Assembly: GCF_000003605.2 (NCBI RefSeq)
Contig: NW_003142306.1
Coordinates: forward strand, 92,184 to 131,596
Direction of reading: 5' to 3'
Length of the DNA stretch: 39,413 nt
Source of the DNA: Saccoglossus kowalevskii
Lineage: Eukaryota > Hemichordata > Enteropneusta > Harrimaniidae
A model generated the notes under the pieces. The model saw nothing but the letters and a program-made list of their open reading frames with translations, ran no database searches and was not told where the DNA came from. The position numbers and the translations under genes were made by a program. This document shows positions 1-10,920 of the stretch, one piece after another (within the stretch, counting starts at the first letter, position 1; each line of letters opens with the position of its first letter).

Positions 1-387
1 ATTATTAGGAAAATACAGACCTTCATCAATACTTGTCTTAGGCGTATCCTCAGAATTTCCTGACCTGAGGTAATTAGTAACCAAGACTTGTGGGAGATTG
101 CTCATCAGCAACCCATTGAGGCAGAGCTCTTGCAGAAACGATGGTGGTGGATTGGCCACACCCTACGGAAACGAATGCCTAATATTACTAGACAGGCATT
201 GACTTGGAATCCTCGTGGAAAAAGGAAGAGGGGAAGGCCTCGTAACTCATGGCGCAGAGTCATGGAGGCAGATGTTAAGAAGATGGGCCGCACATGGAAA
301 GAACTGGAGACGCTGGCTCAGGACCGCTCTGCCTGGAGGAACCTGGTTGACGGCCTATGTCCCAGGAGGGGCGATAGGCGTAAATAA
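1..387 (+). mobile_element. 3' end of a non-LTR (LINE) retrotransposon ORF, broken
   Basis: One frame runs from the window edge to the TAA at 385-387. It reads KIQTFINTCLRRIL, then a TGA stop at 61-63, then PEVISNQDLWEIAHQQPIEA, the block WWWIGHTLRKR and a basic R.GRPRNSWRR motif, ending in LAQDRSAWRNLVDGLCPRR. This order (INTCLRRIL, W.GHTLRK, RGRPR..W, AQDR..W) is the usual C-terminal tail after the reverse transcriptase domain of LINE polyproteins in many invertebrates. The TGA stands where related copies normally have Trp, so this copy looks dead. The 5' part lies outside the window. A-rich TAAATAAATAAAAATAAAT follows the stop and may be the element's 3' tail. The clade (RTE-like or other) cannot be settled from this piece. 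Confidence 0.8.
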
Positions 388-3300
388 ATAAAAATAAATA
401 TACAATACCTTGTGCGCAATTATTGTATCATACAGTAATCATGGAAGCAGGGAGATAAGCACCAGTTCGACCAATATGACAGGAATAGTTTATAACGCAC
501 GTGACAATGGATACGTCGTTGCTTCGCGTCTTAATTACTATTGAGCGTACAATCTGGTTTCTCGGTGTATAATTAATAATAATTAACTTATTCCTACAAG
601 TAAGAATTGATTGCTATTGCGAATGATAATAAACTGACTCGTTACTACTGTGTATATAAATCATGATACTAAAATAACAAAAAAAATCTTGATAAGAAAG
701 ATTTGATTGTATCATATTGACACGTGACAAAATCGTTAACATTGATGGGCTTGCTACTCCGTATATAACGTGGTGTTGAATCGTTAACAAGGCATCGTGA
801 TTTTGCCCCCGGGCCAAAGTATATCACAGGAACCACGTTTAGTCGCTGGCGTATTAAATAAGTCATGTTGTTACCCTGTTATTAAACATTGCGTACACAG
901 TGTCATTTATTCAAAATACTGCCGCAATAAATCATTGTTTTAATATAGTAATGGAAATTTAAAATAAAATACAACACTGCCACAATGACGGGCTCCTAAC
1001 ATAAAGCATTATATACATATACTATGAAGGAGAATATTCAATCACGTGATGAGATCTAATATTAAATGTTATTATTTCATTCTCGATTTGCAAAAAATGG
1101 CATCTGTGCTGAACGTGTGCCAGTGTTTCACATATATACTGCTTATTAAATTGATTCCTTGAATTCAGTGTCGTTGGTAAATCCTATAATGAACACTTTG
1201 ATGTAACTTTATCTAAATATCTTTTATTCATACATAATTGAACAAATTCACATTTTCTGATAAACTGGTTTTAATTTCCGCTTTTGAATAAGCAGGGGTA
1301 GAATTTTATCGCGACAGATATATCCGACTTGGCGTCAGATATGTGTTATCCAAGTCCTCAATTTAAATTGTGAATAGACAGTTGCAGTTACATAACACAC
1401 ACCTTTTCCGAGAAAAAAGCGTCATTCAGTTTTGTCAGGCAATATCTCTTTTTTATTAGGAAACAATATTTTGTTACGCTTCGTTTGACTTCCATAAAAT
1501 ACGATTCAGCTCTCACGCCGGAAATATCTGATTTAAATGGTCTATCATCGTTTTGCTTCCTAAGCATGGACAGATCAACTCTTGACTAGTCAGTATTCGT
1601 TATTGCTGAACGAGTGAGAAATATTCGAATGCTTAGAATTGATAGAGGCAGTGAAACCACATGATGGCGCTGTTCACATTGATCTTTTAAGAGATAGAAT
1701 AAGTATTTACAAGCGTAATAGGTATTTCGAGTCGATATTAGCAATTGTTGTTTTATATTACGACTCGGGATGTTCATAGCCCACGACGGCACGAAATTGC
1801 ATGGGTGGGCGAGATCTGCTCACAAACCTTGCGCCGTAGGCACTACCTTGCTAGGGGGTCCGCGGACACGCTCCCCTTAAAATGTTGAAATATAGACCCT
1901 GTGAAACGCTATTTCCTTTATTTTGAGGCTCAAATTTTGCTAATACAAAAGTTTTCAGCTTGATTTGGGGGGCGAAACTTAAAAAATATAGAACCTTTTA
2001 AATTTTTCTTATCTATAGGATCATGGAATCACCATGGTATTACCCGCTACCTCAGACATTAACACCGATTCGATCAATATACGTACAGTTGTTTTTACCA
2101 ATATCGCCCTCTAGAGTGCATGAACATGTGATCCTATCATTTGAGATAATGTCTTCCGATGTATGGCCTTCAATAACATTGCGATAAACACATCGACAGT
2201 TGATAATGCAAATAATATTGACCTTCGCTGTTTTAGATGCAATATTTTATTGAGAATATATATTTCGAATAATATACATTTATATTTGTCGTGACCTTGA
2301 TTGTACATTGTGTACATTTACGACTGTTTCGTGACTGTACGTATAAATTCATGTATGTGTATTTTTTGTAGTACAGTCATTAAACGTATGTTCCGTAATA
2401 TCCGACGCTGACGCCAAGTATAGATCGGAGAAACATTATAACGCGTGGTTATCTGCGAGACAAATTTATAACACATTCTCAATTTCCCTTTTTTCAGCTT
2501 AACATTGGTGTGATACTGTGCTGTGTCTACCCTGTACTTGATTTTAATAGTCTACTGTGTCCTGTAATTTTTCGCTAACATTTGTTTCAAAATTTTAGTT
2601 ACTTATAACACCTATTTTTGGAATTGTTTTTTTTAATATTTTGAAACAAATAAACACCATTTCTCTTTGGTTACAAGTTTTGGTCAACATTTCAAAAAAC
2701 AAATATGAAAAAAAAAATATAAAAATTGTGGTTTTATTTTGTGACAACATTTGACTTTGACTCAAAAGGTTAAAAGTTCAGTTATAAATGAATGCACATA
2801 TCAGGATTGTTCACAGACGTACTTGTATGTTTCAACGTCATTGATATATAGTAAACTGATTATGCCGTGGATAATGTCAAAGTCATATATCTCTTTAAAA
2901 GCGGAATATTGTTATTTAAGTAGGCTGCTTCTAATGTTTTTATCTTTCAACTTTCTTGGGACTAGTCAATTCAATACTAGTCCCTGGAGCGTGACGTTTT
3001 TATTGTACATGGTTCAATTAGTGCCATAAAACACATATACACTTTACAAGAAGCTTGGCTGATCACTAAATTATCCTTGTCTGATATGTTTCATATATTT
3101 GATATACGCATGTAGAGGTTTCTTTTCATTTTAGCGTAAATTACCCGAAGGACGTATCATTTTAGATATAATTTTTAAATTTAGCATTTTCAGTCATGAT
3201 TGCCGCTGACACTGTCTTACTTTTAAATATTCGCCAGTGCTATCAATTCTCAGTGTTTAATACTGAGAATGATGGAATGTGTTTTATCATGCCGTAAAAA

Positions 3301-3580
3301 TAAGATATGTATCCGTAACAGAGACGCCCACTCTAGATTTATTTGAACTTTCATCTTGACCTCAAGAATGAGATTATTTCCTCCGTAAGTTCTCGTTACA
3401 AAAATTCCAGTGAGGGATTAGAAAACGGAAATTGTGAATTTAAAGTGAATATTAATATCGCGACCGTTCGATGTTCGATGTGAATTGCCTACTTTGTCCG
3501 ATGAACGTATATTAATCAAGATGTCAATGACGTGAATGTCATTGTTTGTGCACTCTATTTAGACTTTTTTAATTTACTGG
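388..3580. other. Non-coding, no gene seen
   Basis: AT-rich sequence with stop codons in all frames at short intervals and no recognisable exon. The only structured piece is the G/C-run repeat near 1.8-2.0 kb, listed separately. The open frames here are short and look random. Confidence 0.6.
1797..1995. repeat. Possible dispersed repeat with a G-run/C-run hairpin
   Basis: A GC-rich island in AT-rich sequence. It contains GGGGGTCCGCGGACACG followed at once by CTCCCC, which can fold on itself, and then a stretch on ATTTTGAGGCTCAAATTTTG. This layout resembles a dispersed repeat I recall from marine invertebrate genomes, but a family could not be assigned. The borders are approximate. Confidence 0.3.
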
Positions 3581-3581
3581 T

Positions 3582-3670
3582 AAATGGCGATGGTCGGCGC
3601 GGAGCACGTATTCAAACGTTGCTACGGGTCTAACATCGAACTCGACGCAGCGCGACGACCACCGCCTTAA
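3582..3670. mobile_element. MITE family B, diverged copy
   Basis: The right end GCGCGACGACCACCGCC-TTAA matches the ends at 4129, 31752 and 32705. The left end (GGCGATGGTCGGCGCGGAGC) is an imperfect inverted copy of it. TTAA is preserved on the right (3667-3670) and degraded on the left. It has no coding capacity and is probably an old non-autonomous DNA transposon. Confidence 0.6.
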
Positions 3671-4065
3671 ATTTACCGAAAATGTTGTGTGATGTACGGG
3701 ACCTATACTACGGGCAGTCAGTTCCAGACATGAGTCACTGAAACATTGACATGTAGAAAAAATATATCTAACGGTTCGTGGGGAAATTTACACACGCCTG
3801 ACATAGTATTTACAACGTTGCGTTCTAAGTGGGTTAGTTATATAGGATATGGCGTACAATTATGACATATGTGCTGTAACATTCAAATACCGAAGGTTGT
3901 CGAATGTAGCCGAATCCCGAATAAGTTTCAGTAGCACACATGAATGTGCAGACGTCAGGTCACTGTCACCTTGGAATAAATTATGCTCATCTTTACAAGT
4001 GTTCATGTGCTTCAAAGATTTGGAGATATTAAACAAAATTTGGCACAATGTATTGAAGGACAACG

Positions 4066-4129
4066 TGTAAAATGCTTTGTTTGTCTACATGAAATGCGAA
4101 CACACGCAGCGCGACGACCACCGCCCTTT
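4066..4129. mobile_element. MITE family B, half copy
   Basis: About 64 bases align, in reverse orientation, with the left half of the complete element at 32573-32705. Shared parts include CGTGTAAAAT, CTTTG, TACATGA, GAAC and the terminal GCGCGACGACC.CCG..CTTTAA. The other terminal repeat is missing, so this is a truncated copy. Confidence 0.7.
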
Positions 4130-4583
4130 AACTACCAATACAATCCGCCAGCTATGTTTTTTTTAATAATATTATTTTTTGATGACTAACAATCGACGTG
4201 AATATACTTGTCGTTCAACTTGTTCATATACCACCTTCTATGTGGAGATGTACAATGATGCAGCATCTGTTTGACTGACACCTGAATTTAAAGTTGATTA
4301 ATTTTACAGTTAATGTCAAGCTCGGGTGATATTTTATTCACACAATAAGCCTTTGGTAACGCACATATTAATCAACGTTTTTGTCAAAGCTCATGTTATT
4401 TCCCGGTGGATGGTGTGAGTTCGAACTAAGGTTAGTTAGTGCACGGACTGTCAAGGTCAAACTGCTGAATAATTGTTTAAGTTGGTTTGTACTGTATTCT
4501 GTAATTTACTATATAACGATGATGATTGTAATATTATTTCGTCAGGGTAATTATACTATTTTATAAACATGTTATTATATTAT

Positions 4584-4799
4584 TATACTGTAAAGGGGGT
4601 AATTATTCACTGGGTTTTAATTTAGCTTATTTCGCTGACTGGAAAAATGCGCTAAATTAAAACACAGTGAATATGTAAAATTTAGAATAGAACACATTAT
4701 CTAAATGACGAAACCGTGAATTTAAAACCCACTGAATATGCCTGAAATGGTAAATCAGTGAAATTTAAACCCAGTGAAACTTAGTCATTTTACAGTATA
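4584..4799. mobile_element. MITE with TATACTGTAAA terminal inverted repeats
   Basis: The left end TATACTGTAAA (4584) is matched in inverse at 4789-4799. Behind both ends lies the sub-terminal motif TTCACTGGGTTT (direct on the left, CCCAGTGAA on the right), and further CACTGGGTTTTAA / AAACCCACTGAA units lie inside. The element is about 216 bp with no ORF. A TA or TATA target duplication is likely from the flanks but cannot be proved from one copy. Confidence 0.75.
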
Positions 4800-7700
4800 T
4801 TATCATATATTGTAATTCATTTAAGGTTATTCGATATTAGACTCTTTAGTCTATTATGTACTGTATGGAGGGTTGGCAAGGGGTATTTTTGTAAGCTATA
4901 ATCAATTGTTTTTATTTTTGTAATAATATAATATAAATAAATAAAAAACGTAAATTCGTAGACAGAGGCAAGGCGTAAAACTTGATCAGCTATTTTATTC
5001 GTCCGTAATTTATACAAAGATCTTATTTTTTGTAAGCGTATAAAGCATTTTCCACATTAAATGTCGTAATTCATACGCAATGTTCAATTGTGTTTCCTAA
5101 ACACTAATTATCAAGTACATTATAAAAATGTAAAATGTAATTAGGAATTTGCTTTAGCTTTAAAATAAAAAAAACATTTTTTTTACTGTAAATGGAACTT
5201 TCAAGTTTATATCCTGTAAAAACGTAAAATGCATTTTTATTTTCTGTAACCTGTTCCAGCTACCCCATCTTGTCCGCTCCTGTATATCTGAACTGGAAGA
5301 GTGCAATAATGAACTTCATTTAAATGTATGTTAGTACGGCATGACATGGCGTATTCTAATACGTTGTTTGGCATACTGTTATTAACAAATAGTCACTATC
5401 CTTAAAATTACACATGTGCGTATGGATGATGCTCTGTTTTTTGTCCCAACGCCACTAGGTGTAGCGGAATAATACGTAACATGAACAGGTGCAAATGACA
5501 GAGTATTCATATCATATTTATATGACAGGTTAAGAGGAGATGACCAGTAAATCTGCATATTTCACGGTTAGGAGATTACCTGAGTATACTAGTAGTCAAG
5601 AAAGTAGACAAGACCGGTGAATAAACCCTGTTATGTAACAGCTATTTTAGCACCCTGAATTTGAATAGCTACAGTTCCACAGTTCTGTCCACGGTGCTTC
5701 ACGGTGGCTGTTGAATTGACAATTGATGTGAGATCGGAAATTTTGTGGAATAATAGATATATATTAATAGGTTGAAATTCACTATTTTATAGACAGTGGT
5801 TAAGTCATTGAGTAGAATGTAATTTAACATCGCATATTTGCCACAAATCATCACCTTTTCCAGAACAAACTTAGAACTGATAATGATAGTAAATAGTAGA
5901 CAATAGAGCGCCTCTTCTGGGAAGGCAAAATTGCAAATATATTCTTTGGAAGGTGCTTAATTGAATCACCTCATTTTAATAGGAAAATACTTGTTATATA
6001 CGAGTCACTATACAAATTTAACTCCTTTTCTAACACATTTATCAGAAATGTAAAGATAAAAATGAATGTTGAAAAAGAAATCATAAGCGAAAATCATTTT
6101 ATTCTGAAGTGGGGCTCGCTGACTAGCTATTTGGGCGACTAAGGTCCGCAATGATTTGCTTAATGGAGACTCTCATACTTGGTATATTGTTTAGATATGT
6201 ATAAATGTTAATTGTGTGTAACTTACTTTGCTGAAAAAATTCCACAGTCGACGTGAGGCCATGTGACGTATATACTGCATAAAAATGCATTGATTGTTTT
6301 CAACAATCGCGTGCGACGACTTTGACGCGTTAAAACAATGTAATTAAAATTTACATTCTTCATCCCAACTTTATAATTTGATTTGACGTACTCTGTATTC
6401 ATCACGTGACTATATCTTAACACGATTTCTGTTTACATACTCGGTATTAAAAGAGAAATATTATGCAAAATATTGTTATCGTTATATGAGGGCTTAGTGG
6501 TGGTATTTTTATTATTATTATTTGAAAATAAAATAACCCACCGTTGAAAAAATCGCATCACTTTGGAGCAGAAGCAGATCTCTCTTGTTTAGTCTTAATA
6601 CTGTTTATAAGTAGTTTCGAATTGACTTATGTGTGAATATTTTCCATTTTCTTCAGTTTGTTGCACGTATTCACCTTGACCTGTCGTCTACCCTATCCTG
6701 TATTAATCGTGTTTGTGTGCAACTGTGTCAAAATAGTGTTTTGTACTTGACTTTCAAGCTAGTCTGTAAGCGTTATAATGAAGCCATAGCTGCATCTTCT
6801 ATCTAGTGAATACAGTACACTTCAGATGGTGACTTCTATTACCCTAAACGGTGCGCACAGATAAGTAGGGTGAACACGCTATTATTTCAGCTGGTGAAGA
6901 TTGCAGTGAAGGGCTATTGGAAGTAACAAAACACGTATGTTCATTGACGCTACATATAATTCAAGACCGTGAAATATCCTACTTGGGTTGTTAAGGTCAC
7001 ATCCGTGTAATATGTTGTGATCATCGTCTACTAAATGAGAATATATGGATATATGTGCACACACAAAAAGTGTCGGGTCACTGTGAAACAATTTGGGCGA
7101 TAATTGAATGTCTGACAGACCATTCTTGCGTTTATTAGGTAATATGCAAAACTATTTTCTCAAACATTATTGTGCTTGTGTAGTATCGGTAACTTTATCA
7201 TGCAGATTATTTTCTCATTCAACGTTATTTTATTTCATTTTTTATTTCAGCATACCCAGCTGACCGCAATAAAATCACTGCTAGGCCCCTACGTTAGCAA
7301 AGTTCGCATCAATTAGTTATTATGAGTCGTCACTAGGCAACGCCCCATAGTAACAACAGTGTTGTTGCCGTTTGGCATGTATAACATTCGCTATGTGTGA
7401 AATTAAACGCAGGAGACATTACCATCAAAACGATCAATCACCATTTTGACCATATGTTTACTTACAATGTGTTTGTATCTACAAATCAGAGTGACATCAT
7501 CATGATGTGACAGTACACAAGTTAGTAGGAAGTTGATCATGATTGTCTTTATACTTATTTCTTCATGCCAAAATAATATTTGTTTCCATGTAGGTACATA
7601 TTACATAATACAATTGCCACATAAAACTGTTTCTTTTTATATTATTCTCAAGTTAAAATGTAACATCGATCAACGAACCTGTTTCATATTGTCCAATGGG

Positions 7701-7910
7701 AACCTGGAACGATATCTCGTCGTTATTACAAATAGCACCACATTCTAGGGTTTCACGCAAGAGTATGGTAAATTCCTACATAATAAATATCAATGTTTGT
7801 TCGGATAGGAACATAGATTGTATTCTTATTTTCTCTGTAAAAAATGTATTACGTAATAATAAATAACTTACCTCAAAAATCGTGTGTGTGTGTGCAACAA
7901 CTGTTATAAC
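4800..7910. other. Non-coding, no gene seen
   Basis: AT-rich, with no recognised exon, RNA gene or repeat. The short open frames do not show domain-like sequence. Confidence 0.6.
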
Positions 7911-8060
7911 TGAATGAATGAATGCATGAATGAATGAATGAACGAATGAATGAATGAATGAACGACCGAACGAATGAATGAATGAATGAATGAATGAATG
8001 AATGAATGAATGAATGAATGAATGAATGAATGAATGAATGAATGAATGAATGAATGAATG
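7911..8060. repeat. AATG tetranucleotide microsatellite
   Basis: About 37 units of TGAA/AATG with a few interruptions (a GCATG, several AACG units). A short GT run lies just before it (about 7882-7894). The Phe-Ile-His-Ser repeat frame on the minus strand is a product of the repeat, not a gene. Confidence 0.97.
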
Positions 8061-10214
8061 CTTATTTTTCAAATTTAGTTTCTAGTGCGACGTTCCACAA
8101 AACACTTCAATATTCATCTGCACTAACCACGTGGCACCAATATTGCCAAAGTGCTTATTCTTGTTTACCACACAGCCAGGAAATTCGAAAACACGGACAT
8201 ACCACATCGGATTTCTGCCCCATTAGGTACTCATAAATGGCATATGCTTGTTCATTAATTGAAATAGGCATCCTAAACTACTTGAATCCACAGCGTGCTG
8301 CTAAGGCGGTCATAAAAGAACTATTATTGAACTGTTTTTCAACTCAAATAAACTGTCTCACTATTATCGATCATAAGACACGTGACCTTCATGAATACAT
8401 ATATTTCGATTACTTAGATATAATGTCACACGCATATAAATATACATACAATGAGCACTATACAATATCATGTTTATAATGCACCATTTTCCATTATCTT
8501 TGTGGGAAGCTAGCATTATTTTTTTACAATTCAAACTTTTCACTTTAAGCCGGTGTGATCAAAAGACCAGGAATAACAAAGAAGCACAATAGGTCACTTT
8601 CTCTTTTTTTTAAGGAACGCAAATGATATTTTTCGTTATTTGCTTGATGCATACTCATTTTGCAATGGTTTTACATGGTCACTATATCGCCATGAATTGT
8701 GAAGCTACCCCCAGTCAAAGCTGTTGTCTATTGATTTGTGTTCTTGGACTGTAATTCACTTTATGTATGTTGTGTCAGTGTCAATGACTCCTACCTTTAA
8801 TTATAAAAATCGAGCATGTTAAAATTAAAAAAATCAATGACAACTGAACACCAGCTAGTAATGATTCTGTTATATTAATAATATTGGTGATATTGCATAT
8901 GTGTTGCTCAGTTCAACAAACGGATAAATATGTTCCTATCTAAGAGCTCCAACAATTTTAGAATATGACAACACAGAACAGGCTAGATCAATATATGTCA
9001 TCGGCTTGAAGTGCCGTGGTATAGACTGGATCTTCCCAAACCACAAAGTTTTTAGACAGTTTTAGTTTTTTAGTCTGTTAGTATATATGAATGATATGCT
9101 GTTGACTAGGTTCTGTGGGCGCGGGTGTACATCCCCACCACAGACTCCGTTCTGTTTTAATTATTGTTCCGATCTAATTGGTTGCTAAAACCAATGAAAT
9201 GTATAAATAAATCACGTCTGTCATCCAATTAGCGTGCTTCTACTAGAGAGTGCATTGCTATATTTGATTGGTTGGTGACTCTACGCTATTTCAACGCGAT
9301 ATGTGTAAGTAATTGATTGGTCAGATGTAGTTACAAACATTGAAGGCAGTATAATAAATGCGACTGGGGTCTCTACTTACTTCTGAGTTTCTAATAACAA
9401 CAATGTTGTTTTTGTAATAAATCATATCAATGTGTGAATAAATGTGATTTATTATTATTATCTGATATATAAACAATACAGAATTACGGGTGTATATCAT
9501 CGTGTTTACATTTAATTAAAAGTAATAAAATAATGTTTGTCGTCGGAAATGAAGTAAATATATCAATGACAAGTCAGGTTACAGATTCAAGGTATTGCAA
9601 TAATGTAATAAGATATCCGTTAAATGTGCAGCATACTTGTATAAATACATCGTAGGCGTATAGTCGTTGCCAAAGTTGAAGCGAGACATTCAGAGCATTA
9701 CAATGCTCTTAATATACATTGAAATATACCCGTTGATGTTTGAGATGTGTTGTGAATTTTGTATTTGATACAATACGTTTCTTCACTTTGTGAATCGCAG
9801 TAACATACCATAAGTATCATATATGAATACAACAACAATTTCCACTAAGCGACCACGAAATTTTAACGGTCAAACATTTATAAAACAGTATGCTTAAATT
9901 TATGTTAATTATGCCTATATATTAGTGACTGTTACGCAATTAGTTAGGAATTGTTATAGACTTAGAAGTGGCCAACTTGATGACCTTGTACGACACTGAG
10001 ACCCACACTCGTTTATTTGTTTATTTATTCCACTTTAAACTGTAACAATCCCCGGCACGATAAACAGGAAGAACACCAATAGATAGTGTTAAACTGCAAC
10101 CATCAAGTGCATTTCTCCAAGCGTCATTTAAAAACATATATTTGTGAACATCTAAGCCTACAAGCTTTGATGGCAATCAAGCTAATAATATAATGCACTA
10201 AAACGTTACTTTAC
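8061..10214. other. Non-coding, no gene seen
   Basis: No exon recognised. It contains the CCAAT-box cluster at about 9.18-9.32 kb, described separately. The rest is AT-rich with short random frames. Confidence 0.55.
9177..9440. promoter_or_regulatory. CCAAT-box cluster with TATA-like and AATAAA motifs (promoter or solo LTR)
   Basis: Five CCAAT/ATTGG pentamers fall within 144 bp: ATTGG at 9177, 9267 and 9316, and CCAAT at 9191 and 9225. A TATAAATAA lies at 9202. Downstream are CAGTATAATAAATGCGACT and GGGTCTCTACTTACTT, then a TTTTGTAATAAATCA poly(A)-like signal near 9415. Such spacing is seen in promoters and in LTRs. No coding exon follows on either strand nearby, so a solo LTR is at least as likely as a gene promoter. 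Confidence 0.3.
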
Positions 10215-10490
10215 TTTGTCATAGTGTTTGCCACATTGTTTGTCACAGTGTTTGTCACATTGTTTGTCACAGTGCTTGTCACAGTGTTTGTCACAGTGTT
10301 TGTCACAGTGTTTTTCATAGTGTTTGTCACAATGTTTGTCACAGTGTTTGTCACATTGTTTGTCACAGTGTTTGTCACAGTGTTTGTCACAATGTTTGTC
10401 ACAGTGTTTTTCATAGTGTTTTTCACAGTGTTTGTCACAATGTTTGTCATAGTGTTCGTCATAGTGTTTTTCACAGTGTTTGTCACAGTG
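10215..10490. repeat. Minisatellite: 23 copies of a 12-bp unit
   Basis: The consensus TTTGTCACAGTG is repeated 23 times over exactly 276 bp, with scattered variants (CAT for CAC, TTTTTC for TTTGTC, ATTG for AGTG). Because 12 is a multiple of three and the unit lacks stops, several frames on both strands stay open (Asp-Lys-His-Cys, Val-Phe-Val-Thr, Thr-Asn-Thr-Val). These are shadows of the repeat. It lies about 370 bp beyond the stop codon of the receptor gene. Confidence 0.97.
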
Positions 10491-10785
10491 ATGGAGACCG
10501 GCTTCATTAGAGTAGACATGTATAAATTCACACCAATAGTAAAAAGTAGTGATTGCATATCTGGCTAATCTACAAGCTAACCCCAAACAGTAATACAATG
10601 GACGGAATATGATAAAGAGTGTATATTGCGGAAGGTGTGAATTTTACATTTCGAGTGCATTATTTACACTGGTGAATCGAGAGTACAAATGTGCTGATGA
10701 GGTATTGTCATATTAAAAGGAGTATCTTCATTGAAATATATATATATTACTCAATAACATATTAACAATACATTAACAATTTATG

Positions 10786-10791
10786 TTTAAT
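10786..10791 (-). terminator. Candidate poly(A) signal ATTAAA of the receptor gene
   Basis: ATTAAA on the minus strand about 70 bases after the stop codon of the receptor. No AATAAA was seen closer on that strand. The true cleavage site is unknown. Confidence 0.3.
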
Positions 10792-10860
10792 TCGCAACGG
10801 TTACCCAAATATGTATAGATACATGGCAACAGGGAGTCCGTTAACAAACCAGCTTCTTTC

Positions 10861-10920
10861 CTACTTCCATGCTTGTGCGATTTTTTCTTTTGTTATGTAT
10901 TCATCTGAAACGGTGGCAAT
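10861..10920 (-). CDS. Terminal exon: C-terminus and stop
   Basis: Phase 0 in: IATVSDEYITKEKIAQAWK and TAG. The acceptor is a strong polypyrimidine tract ending in cag. The short tail is acidic to basic with no PDZ-ligand-like end. Confidence 0.88.
   Translation of the reverse strand: MATVSDEYITKEKIAQAWK

Noticed and set aside
7776-8072. Minus-strand frame of Phe-Ile-His-Ser repeats
   Set aside because: A product of the AATG microsatellite.
10206-10598. Long open frames with Asp-Lys-His-Cys or Val-Phe-Val-Thr repeats
   Set aside because: They are translations of the 12-bp minisatellite, open in several frames on both strands, with no start or splice context.
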